Positions 47,391-58,375 of a stretch of DNA of 64,000 nucleotides are shown piece by piece (positions within the stretch are counted from its first letter, which is position 1; every line of letters begins with the position of its first letter). A model generated the notes under the pieces. The model made no database searches. It was not told the origin of the DNA and saw nothing but the letters and a program-made list of their open reading frames with translations. This DNA comes from Hygrophila difformis. Its lineage: Eukaryota > Streptophyta > Magnoliopsida > Lamiales > Acanthaceae. The position numbers and the translations under genes were made by a program. The stretch is taken from positions 21,810,057 to 21,874,056 of the forward strand of contig JAOANR010000002.1 in the NCBI GenBank assembly GCA_030278955.1. Reading direction: 5' to 3'.

Positions 47391-50300
47391 TGAAACTTTT
47401 GACAATTTCTCAATACACGAGTATTTTCGAAAATAATAAATGAAATAATCTTCTTGGTTTAGATTTTATTTAATGAAAATCAATTTATGATGATGGGGTT
47501 GGGATTAAGGATATATTTATAGGTTGTCACGTTTTTATTACTCGTGTTAAGAAACTGTGACCCGAAAGCGCATGGTGTGAAAAATTGCAATATTTATAGT
47601 TAAGACCGGATCGTTCACTGGAGGGTGTGTGATAGAAGCAGGTCCCACACCGTTTTACTAGATTTTCCACTCGTATTGCTCTAATCAATTTGAAGTTGGA
47701 CTAACAACTACTCGACTGAATTTAATCTAAACTATGAAAGCAGATAAAATTATCCTACAAAGCACGTTCAATCTATTCTAAAAAGTAGATAATTCTATGC
47801 TAAGCAATTAAAATTTGGTCTAGAGAGCAGGTAAAATTATCCTATGGACGCAGTAAAAATTATTCTAAGAAAGCTATAAACCTATGCTATGCTAGCTATG
47901 AAGCTGATTTCAATGTGGACAGAAGGGACAGGGAGAAAAGAATAAAAATTGGACAAGATTCAGGTAAATCAAAATTGAACTTCCATTTTTATACACAGAT
48001 CGTTGTTTGGGCTAATTCTGTCAGATAGCTAGTTCTCGTGCTCTCAGTACTATGTTCCCTTTAACAAACAGGTACTTACAGTATGAGTTTACATGTTCTT
48101 AAGACCACAAATTCTAAGATACCACAGATTCATAACTGCCCCGGCCAGGGTATGTTATTTCATCTGTGGTGGACAAGCAACACTTGACAAATCATTAGTT
48201 GAAGTGCCAAGTACTGCTATCATTCCCCCATGTTATAAATGAATTTTTGTTGGTTATTTAATATGCGGTATCTGTTTTAAAATCAATACTTCTAATGTCC
48301 AAGGGAAGGATCCCAAAATATCATAGACCACAATAATTACATAATAATATCATGCATAAGGATATATGGAAGTGTAAAATTAATTTAACCCAAAATATAA
48401 TGGCGGGTTTAGACAGAATGTGAGACACGGAGATGAAGTAGCCATGAGGCAAAACTTTTGGCAGAATAATCAGGTGGACGGCAAACATCTACTATCCAGT
48501 TTCCCAAGTACTCGGATGGAATGAATTTAAACAGCAGAAACCCTATAATGGCAGTGTCGCCACCAGTTGGGCCTCTACTGTCTGCGAATTCAGATAAAAA
48601 CCTACATGTTTCCTCTCTGCAATGATCATCAGCTAATATTGACAGATATTGACTGACTCATATTACAGATTAGAATTTGGGTTTGGAAATTAAGATAAAG
48701 AAAAGGAAACTGTATCCCGATAGGAGTTGGCTGAGTAGCTATTTTACTTCCCGGTGAAGGGACCATTAGCCAAAGCTTCCACCAACCACTGTCCACACCA
48801 TGCAAAATAATAAGTAATAATCAACACCCAAATTACGAGCTATTTATCTTCCCTGTGAAGGGACCATTCGCCAACATTAATTTGGGATATCTTTTATTAC
48901 TCATTCCACACATTCACGGAAAAGACAAAATAAAATAAAAAATAAAAGAATAAGAAAAATGCCTTGCATGAGAGACATTGGTTTCTCATGCAAGGTTATG
49001 GAATTAATCCATAATTAATGACTTAAATAATCCTTCATACCATAATTAATTACAGTCCGGATTATCTGCTTAAGACATCAAGGTTTTGTTTATAGAAAAA
49101 TATTTTAGTGAGAATTGAACAAAGGTCCTTTAATCATGGTAATTACTGATCTTAATCATTGCTAATCACGATCCTTAATTATTGACTTAAGGGTTCAATT
49201 AATTAATGAAGAAAATGGAGAAATGGAAAAATTGGCAAAAATCGCCAATTACGACGCTAGACGGATTTTTACGATGCTATCCTAGGATAGCGTCGTGAGG
49301 TTAGCGTCGTCATGGGTTGGTAAAAGAGATGAAAATTTGGGTTTTAAAGGGTTCATGTACGACGCTAGACATAATTACGACGGTAAACATTGTTCTACGT
49401 CGTAGTGTTGATGTTGTGCATGGAAGTTTTAGAAATGGGGGACTACGACGCTAAGCAAGCGCTACGACGTCAAACGTGGTTTGCGTCGTAGGGTCTAGCG
49501 TCGTAGTAAGGAAAAGATGGTTTTTGAAAAAGTAAGGATACTACGACGCTAGGCATTATGTTACGACGCTATCCTAGGATAGTGTCGTGAGGATAGCGTC
49601 GTAGGATGATTTTTCAGAAGTGTTGATAAAATTGGGGTACGACGTTGAACACTAAATTACGATGCTATCCTAGGATAGCGTCGTGGGTTTAGCGTCGTAG
49701 ATGGGTTTTTGTGAGAATAGAAGTGTTTTGGGGTTCTACGACCCTAGACTAAAATTACGACGCTATCCTAGGATAGTGTCGTGAGCATAGCGTCGTAAAA
49801 TAAATTTTTCTTAAGTCAGAAACAACTACGACATAAAACAACCCTTACGACGCCATCCTCGGTTAGCGTCGTAGGGCGGTCAGCGTCGAAGCCACCCCAG
49901 AACATAAGTCGTTGTTCGGGTAATGTAATCTATGTGATTGCAAACCCTATTTTTCAGATTTATGGTTCACAAATGCATAAAAATAATAGAACAAGATAAG
50001 AATAGTAAGCTAAAATGCATGAAAATAAGAAAAACAAGCTAAACTAAACAAATGTGAACCACCAACCCAAATGAGGGTTTTCAACCATAAGAACACGCAT
50101 GAGAACCCAAAAATGAAGGGAAAACAGAAAACCCACATTGTAAACCAAAAATAAGATGATCAAATGGTCATTAAACCAAAATAAAGCATAAAATCCATGG
50201 AATCATTTCCATTTCATGGGTTGGGACTCTTTTTGTGATTAACTTCCCATTTTATAAGAAAATGGTTGGTAATACCCATGATTTGGGTATTTCAAACCTT

Positions 50301-50911
50301 AATGAAAGTTTAACAAAACTGAAAAGAAGTGAAACAGTGGCTACCTTAGCTGAAAATGCTAAAAACATACTAAGCTAGTGAAATAAACACTAAACTAAGG
50401 CATAAAATGTAAATAATACAAAAAATAAAACCTAACTAAACTAACTACCTACACACCTCTCAAGAACAGCAGTTGCCTCCAAGGAATCGAATGTGGTGAA
50501 GTGACTGAACATGGGAGTCAACCCCTCCTTAAATAGGTGGGAAACTCTAGGCCCATGGGCCCCAGGACTTGAATTTGAATTTATGGGCTTGTTACAACGC
50601 TATGCATGAGTACGACGCCAAGCATTACCCGAAAAATTCAAATTTTTGTGGGTTTTCATTTCTTTTCCCATCTTTTTATTTCATTTTTCTTTTCTTTTGC
50701 TTTTTCTCATGTTTTTGGATTTTTCTAACATAAATGTGTAATAAAATTACATATTTATGTATTTTTCATACCAGTTTATTATTTTTACAATTATGCATAA
50801 ATCAGTCCAATTCAACTGCTTTCTTATTTAATATAAGACCGGGATGCGATCAAATGTCCGTTTCGGACACGGAAATGGATTGAAAATAATGGACATTTCT
50901 GGCCATTATGA
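47391..50911. mobile_element. Unclassified 3.5-kb insertion, possible solo LTR (TSD GGCCA)
   Basis: Flanked by GGCCA at 47386-47390 and 50912-50916; removing one copy restores the RT frame (N-A-G-A-T-Y-Q). Ends are TGAAAC...TTATGA, close to TG...CA with one decayed base. No protein is encoded. A TATA-like CTATTTAAGG on the minus strand (about 50526-50537), followed by leader-like sequence, suggests an LTR in minus orientation. Features inside include a palindrome array at 49255-49880, an A/G-rich tract at 48920-48960 and a perfect near-terminal pair of GGACA words. A solo LTR is my preferred reading; a decayed non-autonomous element is the alternative. Confidence 0.6.
49255..49880. repeat. 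Tandem array of ~96-bp palindrome units (seven)
   Basis: Unit cores start at 49271, 49377, 49464, 49563, 49659, 49757 and 49847 (steps 106, 87, 99, 96, 98, 90). Four cores are 26-bp palindromes made of ACGACGCTATCCT and its reverse complement, perfect or with one or two mismatches. Units 2 and 3 keep the outer ACGACG/CGTCGT but have a different inner sequence that still pairs. Each core is flanked by ACGACGCTA on the left and TAGCGTCGT on the right, giving a second, longer inverted pair per unit. Confidence 0.9.
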
Positions 50912-51300
50912 GGCCACTTATCAAAGGGCAATGAACATGGTATTCCATGACATGATTGAAGATATCATGGAGGTTTACATTGATGATGTTATAGTCAAAT
51001 CCAAAGGGTTTGATGAACATCTGAGGGACCTAGAATGGGCCTTCATTCGTATGCAGTCCTATAATCTGAAAATGAACCCAAGCAAGTGTGCTTTCGGATT
51101 TTCTGATGGAAACTTCCTCGGGTTCCTAATACATCAATGAGGAATAGAGGTTGACGCCAACAAGGATAAAGCCATAATGGAGATACCTCCTCGTCGTACT
51201 TTGAAGGAAGTAGAAAGTTTGCTTGGGAAAGTGAACTTTCTGAGGCACTTCATAGCAACACCGCAGGTAAAGTACAACCTATCACAAAGTTTCTTCGGGG
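50912..51300 (+). pseudogene. Tat-lineage RT, C-terminal part
   Basis: Contains TYQRAMNMVFHDMIED and the catalytic box VYIDDVIVKS (Y-I-D-D, about 50980), then the thumb region KMNPSKCAFGF and FLGFLIHQ. A TGA follows at 51138, where Arg or Trp is expected. The connection region GIEVDANKDKAIMEI and KEVESLLGKVNFLRHFI continues, then a frameshift near 51265 moves the reading to the RNase H frame. Confidence 0.85.
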
Positions 51301-51301
51301 T

Positions 51302-51754
51302 GTGACGAGTTCACAAGTGGAATGGGGCGAATCCCAACAGAAAGCACTTATTGAAATCAAAAAAGCATTAGTCAACCCACCATTATTGCTTCCCCCTAGA
51401 AGGGACAAGAAGCTTAAGCTTTATGTGTCATCCTCAAGTCATGCCATCGATTATCTTCTCGCTCAAGACAGGGATGATGGGAAGGAAATGGTTGTCTACT
51501 ACTTGAGCAAGACATTGGCAGGCCCCGAACATAACTATTCCCTCGCGGAGAAGATATGTTATCCCTTGGTATATGCATGTAAGAAACTGGAACATTACAT
51601 GTTGCCTAGGAAAACCGAGGTCATTTCTAAATTCGACCTTGTAAAGCTTATCCTAAGAAGACCCACTCATATGGGTCAATTTTTGGAATGGGCCTTGAAA
51701 CTCGCACCGTTCGCCCTAATATTTGTGCCTATTAAGGCTTTAAGGGGCAAATAA
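51302..51754 (+). pseudogene. Tat-lineage RNase H
   Basis: Clean frame of 150 codons with KPPILxPP-like VNPPLLLPP, LKLYVSSSSHAIDYLLAQD, YYLSKTLAGPEHNYSLAEK and a C-terminal LEHYMLPRKTEVISK. The usual catalytic Asp of the first strand is not evident (LYVSSSSHAI), as is typical for the degenerate first RNase H of the Tat lineage. Ends in a stop before the second RNase H. Confidence 0.8.
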
Positions 51755-52260
51755 TTGCAGATTTCTTGGCCCAACATCCTAACATGCTCGAACTTGAGGA
51801 GTTCAATGACGAGATGTATGTCACAATACGTCCATGGGTCATGTACTTCGACGGATCAAGCACAAGCACCAAATCAGGGGCTGGGGTATATCTGCTCGGT
51901 CCGAATTGGGAAGAAATAAGATTATTTTTGGAGTTAAGCCCGATGACCAATAATGTCGTCGAATATGAGGCACTGATTCTAGGACATGAAACATTAGTCC
52001 TAGAAGGCAAAAGCAAACAGAATCCGTGGTGATTCTCAATTGGTGCTGAACCAAGTAATAGAAACCTACAAGTGCAAACATCTACGTTTGTCAAGATATC
52101 AAGAGAGGGTCCTAAAATTACTTGGGCCGATTCCCAATGTATCCACCGAATACATACCTTGGGAAGACAATAGCGAGGCCAACAGTTTGGCCCGACATGC
52201 CTCGGGATACAAAACCCACCAAGGGTTTTATGAACCAGTTCCGAGTGTCAACATGGTCGA
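51755..52260 (+). pseudogene. Second (archaeal-type) RNase H of Tat lineage
   Basis: The additional RNase H that marks the Tat lineage. First-strand Asp is in VMYFDGSSTSTKSGAG (51838-51885), Glu in NNVVEYEALILG (51950-51985), third Asp in GDSQLVLNQV (52031-52060, after a one-base shift). The final active-site Asp of the A-D-A-L motif is Asn here (SEANSLARHASG, about 52170). Frameshift around 52030 and the Asn substitution make it inactive. Confidence 0.8.
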
Positions 52261-52329
52261 GGCGTCCTCACTTCTTGACATCAGAACGACTGAAGGACAA
52301 GCCACAACCGTCCAAATCTTAATATGCCC

Positions 52330-53418
52330 TGTTGATGACAACACGAACAACGCCGTTGTCCCAAATGACTGGCGTAAGGAAATCATCGATTATTTTCTTA
52401 ATCCTTCTTGTGCGGATAACCCTAGCATCAAAGCTAAGGCCCTCCGATTCTTATATGAGGACGAAATTCTCTATAAGAGAAATCTGGAAGGTGTTCTGCT
52501 TAAATGCTTAGGTCCCGAAGAAGCCGAGCATGCAATGGATGAAGTCCATGAAAGGATATGCGGAGCTCATCACGCGGGATTGAACATGCGGTAGACGCTT
52601 GATCGATATGACTATTACGGGCAAACTATGTTCGATGATTTCATCCACTTCGCCAAAGGTTGTTCAGCGTATCAGAGGCATGGTGACTTAAATCATTTGT
52701 CAGTCACGAGTCTGAATTACTCAATTAAACCCTTGCCTTTCAAGGATTTGGGTACGGACGTAATTGGGCGGATTACTCCTCCCTCCAATAAGCGTCACGA
52801 GTATATTCTGGTGGCAACTGATTACTTCACCAAATGGGTAGAAGCTATCCCTATCCAGATCATAAAGAAGATGATCAAGGATAATCCGAAGAAATGGCAT
52901 GATCTCTTATCCGAGGCCCTATAGGCCATTAGGAATCCAAGAGTGCTGCCACGGGATTTACTCCTTATCAATTGACTTATGTTCAAGAGGCAATTCTGCC
53001 TCTGGAAATATTAGTCCCAAGTCCGCGAATTATTCTCCAAGCATCAGTTCCTGACAATCAATATCAGGAAGAAATGATGCGACAACTGGAGCAAGCGGAT
53101 ACAATCCACTTAAAGACAATTGATAATCTTACTCGGGAAGCCCAAAGGAGGGCTCGTTATTATAACAAATTTGTGACGGAGTTAACTTTTATGGAAGGTG
53201 ATCTGGTTTGGAAAATAATATTGTCAATGGTTAAGGATAACGAGGTTGGAAAATGGTCCCCCAATTGGGAAGGACCTTTTATTATTAACAAAGTATTTAG
53301 CAACGGTGCATACCATCTAATGGACAATGATGGAAATTTAGTACAACAAAGTATCAATGCTAAATATCTAAAAAAGTATTATCCTTCTGCTTGGGATAAT
53401 ATGTTACATTCCGTGTAA
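52330..53418 (+). pseudogene. Tat-lineage integrase with catalytic core deleted
   Basis: N-terminal zinc-binding region: the His pair lies around EVHERICGAHHAG (52535-52575), but the Cys pair is damaged (GCSAYQ, Cys to Tyr), and a TAG at 52592 replaces a Trp. The core starts FKDLGTDVIGRITPPS...EYILVATDYFTKWVEAIP (52740-52855), including the first catalytic Asp region. It then jumps straight to IIKKMIKDNPKKWH (52860 onward): about 90 residues holding the second Asp and the Glu are missing. Stops occur at 52922 and 52974. The C-terminal GDLVWK, GKWSPNWEGPF and INAKYLKKYYPSAW blocks (53200-53400) are intact and typical of the Tat lineage. Confidence 0.88.
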
Positions 53419-53912
53419 ACAGAACATGAAAAGAAAGATCTACAAAATGGGCCTATCAAAACTACACGTCTGCTACAGTCATTCTATTTTGAAAGGTCTT
53501 CGTGCGGAAGACAACTCCTTGTCAAAATCCGCAGTCAGGGCCTCCTCAGAGGAATTAGGACCAAGAAACAGGTTTGACCCCGAGGTTTAAGCTTCGTATT
53601 CTGTCTGCCTCTAGGAAAGGACTCCCTGGTAATGGACCGAACCCCGCTGCTCGGCACAGGATCGTCCTCCTAGACAGGAGAGCCCAGAGCTCTCAAGCAG
53701 GAGCCATCACCACAAGGGCATGCAAGAGAGACTCTTCTCCAGTCTTCGATGCCTAAAGATGGCTCTTCTGATTATAATGAGGTGCCTCGGTCGCAAAAAA
53801 GAGATTCTTCTCCGATGCCTAAAGGGCATGCAAGAGAGACTCTTCTCCAGTCTCCGATGCCTAAAGATGGCTCTTCTGATTATAATGAGGTCGCAAAAGG
53901 GTGATCCCTTTT
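53419..53912 (+). other. Tat-lineage 3' noncoding region with 108-bp tandem repeat
   Basis: No coding signs beyond the integrase. A 108-bp unit starting GGGCATGCAAGAGAGACTCT occurs at 53716 and 53824. Each unit holds a shorter internal repeat around GATGCCTAAA. It is interrupted at 53913 by an LTR end, so the Tat 3' LTR is not in the window. Confidence 0.8.
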
Positions 53913-54082
53913 TGTAACACACCGGTTTTGATTACCCAGGCCAGGATGTCACCGCCACACCTTTCAATCAAGACACGAACACGCTCGAACTCACTTGAAA
54001 GATGCTAAGGCTAAGGGTTTCAAAATATCATTTAAATATACTTAAGCACAATAAATTAATTTTAAAATATAATAATCAAGCA
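53913..54082 (-). mobile_element. 170-bp LTR 3'-end fragment, Tekay-type
   Basis: TGTAACACACCGGTTTTG on the plus strand is the minus-strand 3' end of an LTR related to the next one (ACCCAGGCCAGGATGTCACC). It was cut by, or left behind after, insertion of the LTR at 54083. Target duplication not identified. Confidence 0.75.
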
Positions 54083-56835
54083 TGTAACACCCCAGTTTTG
54101 ATAACCCAGGCCGGGATGCTACCACCACACCTCCCAAGCGAGACACGACTCATTCGAGCTCACTTGAATAAAGCAAGCCCAATTGGTTCAATTTAAAAAT
54201 AACATAATATCATCCATGCATAATAAAATAAATAGCAGCGGAAATTAAAGTATGGGCCGACAAGGCCATAACGCAGTGAATATTTAAAGCTTAAATAAAA
54301 TGCAACATCGTAACAATGCACATGCTCATGCATATTTGCCATAATCTGAAAAAGAAAATACAACATTTTTATCAGTATATAAAATACTGAGTAAATTAAT
54401 TCCTAACATAACAATAATGGGTCTAAAAATTTAATTAGTAAGAATTTACCATTTTATTCATGCGCATTTTTAATATAATATAAAAATATAATTTAACAGA
54501 ATAATCAACGGGAATTTAAAATGCATAATTTAAAGGCGTATTTAAAAAGGGCGACAAGATACTATACACATTTATTTGAAAATTTAAATAAAAGCGTAGA
54601 CATGAATTTTAAAAGCATGTAAATAATTTAAATAAGTAAAATGCACTTTTAAGTCTTTTAAGTCCCGTTAACTAAGAGGAGGACGCCACAATCATTGTAT
54701 CTCATATCTCAAGTTTTCCATATCACGAGTCGGTTGGCCGCAGCCAAATCCGCCGTACACAGACACACTCCAGAGCCTCAAATAACCTATACAGAAACAT
54801 CCGAGAGTACAAGCCAAAAATTGAATGACCGTTTTGGCCTAAATTTCATAAAACTTACCATCGCCCATTTCGGCACGAAGTGAACAGTTAGAGAGGCACC
54901 CTGAAGAGCACTCACCCCTTAAATCGCAAGTGGAGATTTAGCTCAACCTAGTATAACGATTTTTTTGATAATCTTTTTTATTATCTTAATAAGAATTTCA
55001 AACCATAAGTTTAGAAAAATCCGAATTCAACAAGTATACTTAATGTTCACGTCGCAGTTTACGCCTTTCGATTTTAAAAATTCATTCCTAAGGCGAATGT
55101 CATGAAATTTATACAGTAGGTTCATAATACCCATACGAACAATTTTCATTAGAGGAAGTTTCTAAAATAAGATATGATACTAGGCCAAAAATCAAGATAA
55201 TTGTAAAGTTCATACACTGTCAGGATTCAGAATTGGCAAGGCATCTTCCAACAGGTTTTTGACAAGGTAAAAGACGTCCAAAAATTATAAAAATTTACAG
55301 GCTCAATCTAGACATGAAAATGAACAACTTTTATTGGAGGCTTTTTATTCAAAAAGTGCTTGAATCAAGTCAGAATCGTTCATCAAGTTCGAGTTCTGTC
55401 AGCTTTTCGGAATTCACAGAGAACGCAGGTCAAACCAGATCAATTTCGGAGGTCCGAACATCAACAGAATTTTATGAAATTTTGCAGGCACAACCTAGAT
55501 GCGATTATCTACAAGTTTCATTTGGATTTCGAAAATCAAAACTAAGCGGATTTATTAGGAAAATGTTGGTTAAGTTCAAACTTCAAAACTATTAGGATTT
55601 TAAAGTTAGTAGAAAACGCAGGCCAAACCAGATTCGTTTTGACGAACCAAACATTGACGAAAATTTCTGGAAATTTGACAAAATATACCTTAAAGCATTA
55701 GGAACGAATTTGTATTACTCGGATTTCAGAAACCGCACATAAGAGGAATTTTTGGGACAAATTTTAGTACGTTGGTTAAATCTCACAATTCATTCGACTT
55801 TAAGGGCACCAAAATCGATACGAGAGGAATCAACTTACTTGCAACAAGTTCTAGGGTGGTATGGAATGGTTGGCGACACCTGGATTGCTACAGATAGATC
55901 GATTCACCCTATTTTCTACCTTTTCGACCATGAAACCGAAACGCAGGAAAAAAACTCATAGTTAGATCATAGGAACGACTTAAGAACTCGAAGAGTGAGT
56001 CTAAATTACTTCTTACCAACAGCCTATCCTCAGAGCCTTGCTCAACTCGCCCCCTTTGCTCGGATTCCTTCGTCGGACACTCTACAAGCTTCAAATTTTA
56101 GGGCTTTTCGAATGATTGGAGTAGAGAAGATGATGGGGGCTGTTTTGGGATGGCTAAAGGGTTTAAAATCTTAGAGATATCATCCATTAACTCCCCCTCT
56201 CCGCCACAAGGTAAGTTTCCATCGTTGGGTCGCAAAATCGGGCAAGAAAATTGCCTTGATTGCGTGTAGCGCCGCTGCTGCTAGCCTGGCGCGGTGGTGG
56301 CGCAGTTTTTGCCAAAAACCGCGCGGCGGGTGCACGGCCTGGTCTGGGCCGTGCGTCCAGACTGGGTCGTGTGACCCCGTCGGGCCTTTTCTCCTCTCTT
56401 TTGGGCTTTTCTCCTTCTACGATTTTGGGCTTTTAATTGTCGGGTTATTCTTGGACTTTAAACTCCTATTTTTAAATTCATTTCAAACTCGAATTAATTT
56501 CGTATTCGAAATCTTGAATTCGCCAATTATTGGCTCCCGTGAAATAATTCATTTAATTAAATTATTTATGACTTCACGGGTTTTTAGAATTAATATTCTT
56601 TTTGATCTTGAATTTAATTCCATTTCTTTTTAAGCGATTAAAATGGGACTAAATTCGTGGGTATTACAGTCTACCCTCCTTAGAAATCAACTTTGTCCTC
56701 GAAGTTGGGTATTAACTCTACTAAGCAGATATATAAACGATCATGGCCGAAAACGTATAGGAAATAATAATAGCGAAGTTGAGTTAGAATTTTCAAGCGT
56801 ACCTCAACTAGGGTATTAATTGCTGGGTCGTTACA
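54083..56835 (-). mobile_element. 3' LTR of Tekay-type chromovirus (2753 bp)
   Basis: Minus strand from TGTAACGACCCAG (56835) to GGGGTGTTACA (54083), with a purine tract on the U3 side. An inner LTR-like start with purine tract and slightly decayed CAACTTCG hairpin is at 56668 (167 bp inside). It has a GC-rich U3 block (56270-56420) and the 190-bp unit motif near 55100, 55280, 55470 and 55664. The outermost 80 bp of U5 match the TR-GAG LTR end (ACCCAGGCCGGGATGC, CACCACACCTCCC). Flank AAGCA (54078-54082). Confidence 0.85.
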
Positions 56836-56876
56836 TCCTCCTCCCCTTAAGCTTACAGTTATGTCCCCATAACTGT
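56836..56876 (-). promoter_or_regulatory. Purine tract and hairpin of the Tekay-type element
   Basis: Minus strand AAGGGGAGGAGGA abuts the LTR start at 56835. Upstream, ACAGTTATG/CATAACTGT with loop GGGA (56876-56855) overlaps the last pol codons and contains the stop TAA in its 3' arm. Confidence 0.85.
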
Positions 56877-57404
56877 GGTTGAATCATTTTGAAACAGGGT
56901 CGGATAACGCTGCTTCATGTCAGTCTCCAGCTCCCATGTTGCTGTCTCCGCCTCATGGTTAGACCAAAGAACTTTGACCATTCTCACGGTCTTGTTCCTT
57001 GTCACTTTCTCCTTTACATCGAGTAGTTGCACTGGAACTTCCTCAAAGGTCAAGTCGTCATCTAGTTCAATTGCTTCTGGCTGAAGTCAATGCGTCAGGT
57101 CAGGCACATACTTCTTTAATTGCGAGACATGGAACACATTGTGCACTCGAGTCAGTTGTGGCGGTAAAACAAGTCGATATGCTAAATTTCCGACTCATTC
57201 TAGAATTTCTTAAGGCCCTATGTATCGAGGACTTAGTTTCCCTCGTTTGCCAAACGCATCACCCCCTTCATCGGTGATATCTTTAGCATGACCTTATCCC
57301 CAACTTGAAATTCTAAGTCTTTCCGTCTCACATCGGCATAATTTTTTTGTCGGTCTTGTGCAGTTTCATCTTCCCTTGGATCACCTTGATTTGTTGTAAT
57401 GGAT
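56859..57404 (-). pseudogene. pol: Tekay-type integrase C-terminus and chromodomain
   Basis: Reading minus from 57404: SDPLQQIKVIQGKMK, QKNYADVRRKDLEFQVGDKVMLKISPMKGVMRF with GKLSPRYIGP (the GPY/F-type module), RLVLPPQLTRVHNVFHVSQLKKYVPD, then the chromodomain-like tail FEEVPVQLLDVKEKVTRNKT and VKVLWSNHEAETATWELE. Pol ends YPTLFQNDSTTVMGT-stop at 56859. This order is characteristic of the Del/Tekay chromovirus lineage, whose tail binds heterochromatin marks and steers insertion. Stops and a shift (about 57070-57200) show decay. The upstream part is cut off at about 57409 by the CRM-like element. Confidence 0.88.
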
Positions 57405-57409
57405 CAGAT

Positions 57410-58290
57410 TGGATACGAAAATATAAGGGATGGCTGAATAGATGAAAAAAAGAACATAAACCCAAAATAAAAATGGATAAGTGAGATCCCACTTCGGAAG
57501 TCCCAATCTCGGATTCGATTGCACCGGTGTGCCGCCTAATCCCTCAATTGTTGATCCTAATGGCGTCGATATGATCAAACACTCTCAATGATTGAAAGGA
57601 GACCGAACCGTGAGGTTGGAATCATGGGGTGACCTTTAAATGCTCTTGGATATGTTCCAAAGAGAAAACACTCTCAATATGTTTAATTTCATTCAAAAGG
57701 TGAATGTCAAAGTGTTAAGGAGGCCATATATATAGGCAATCAAACGTACAAAGGTTGAAACAACCCTACACTGGAACCCAAAAAACAAGGAAAATTAAGC
57801 TGGCCGTCGCAATGCAAGCCCGTCGTGAGACTGGGTCTTGCGACGGGGCCAGGAGGTTGGCGACGGGAGTTGAACCCTCTTCTTGGAGACCATGTCGGGA
57901 GGCACACGTCGTGAAGGATGGTCTTGCGACGGGGCAATAGCTCTTGCGACGCGGAAGCTTACGACGGGGGTGAGTCACGTTCCGGGAGGGGGGGGGAAGG
58001 GTCACATCACTAAAGGACGTCTTGCGACGGGGGGTTCGGGCTTGCGATGGGAAAGGATCCTGGCGGGATTGGATCACGTCCTGAAGGGTGGTCTTGCGAC
58101 AAGTGTCACGTCGCTAATGCGGGGGGGGGGGGGGGGTCTTGCAACGTGGACCAAGGCTTGCGACGGGAGGAGGGTCTTGCGACGTGATCTTTTCTTCTCC
58201 AATCTTGTGGGGCCCGCTCGGTATCTTCTCTCTCCTGTTTGATTAATTGTTCATCTGCATGCACGCACTTGTTTAAATTACAAAACATAA
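57410..58290 (-). mobile_element. 3' LTR of CRM-like element (approximate limits)
   Basis: On the minus strand the LTR ends at about 57410 (...CGTATCCA), against Tekay integrase; CAGAT (57405-57409) would be the target duplication. TATA box CTATATATATGG is at about 57738-57726. The U3 contains a repeated CGTCGCAAG array. The start may be TGTTTTG at 58287. Alternatively it is TGAAGC at about 58441 after a GGGAAAAAGGGAC tract, which would place the LTR start within the pol ORF, as known for some CRM elements. The 5' LTR is outside the window, so the limits cannot be fixed. Confidence 0.6.
57795..58190. repeat. Array of GTCTTGCGACGGGG words, 37-98 bp spacing
   Basis: GTCTTGCGACG or one-mismatch forms start at 57835, 57921, 58019, 58091, 58136 and 58173, often followed within 8-25 bases by CTTGCGACGGG. 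There are strong G runs (57984-57996, 58119-58134). It is CpG-rich against an AT-rich background. The long G homopolymers may be of inexact length. Confidence 0.75.
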
Positions 58291-58375
58291 AACTTAAATA
58301 AATGTTCAGTTTTCGGGGACTGTTCCGGTGGGGGTTCCGGCCAATTTCCAGCGACCGACATCCGACAGCTTCCGA

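Noticed and set aside
53707..53922. Short repetitive frames over the 108-bp repeat
   Set aside because: Noncoding 3' region of the Tat element; repeats create the open frames.
58119..58134. Poly(G) run as a G-quadruplex regulator
   Set aside because: A long homopolymer in a GC-rich repeat is prone to length error; no supporting structure or conserved copy is available here.
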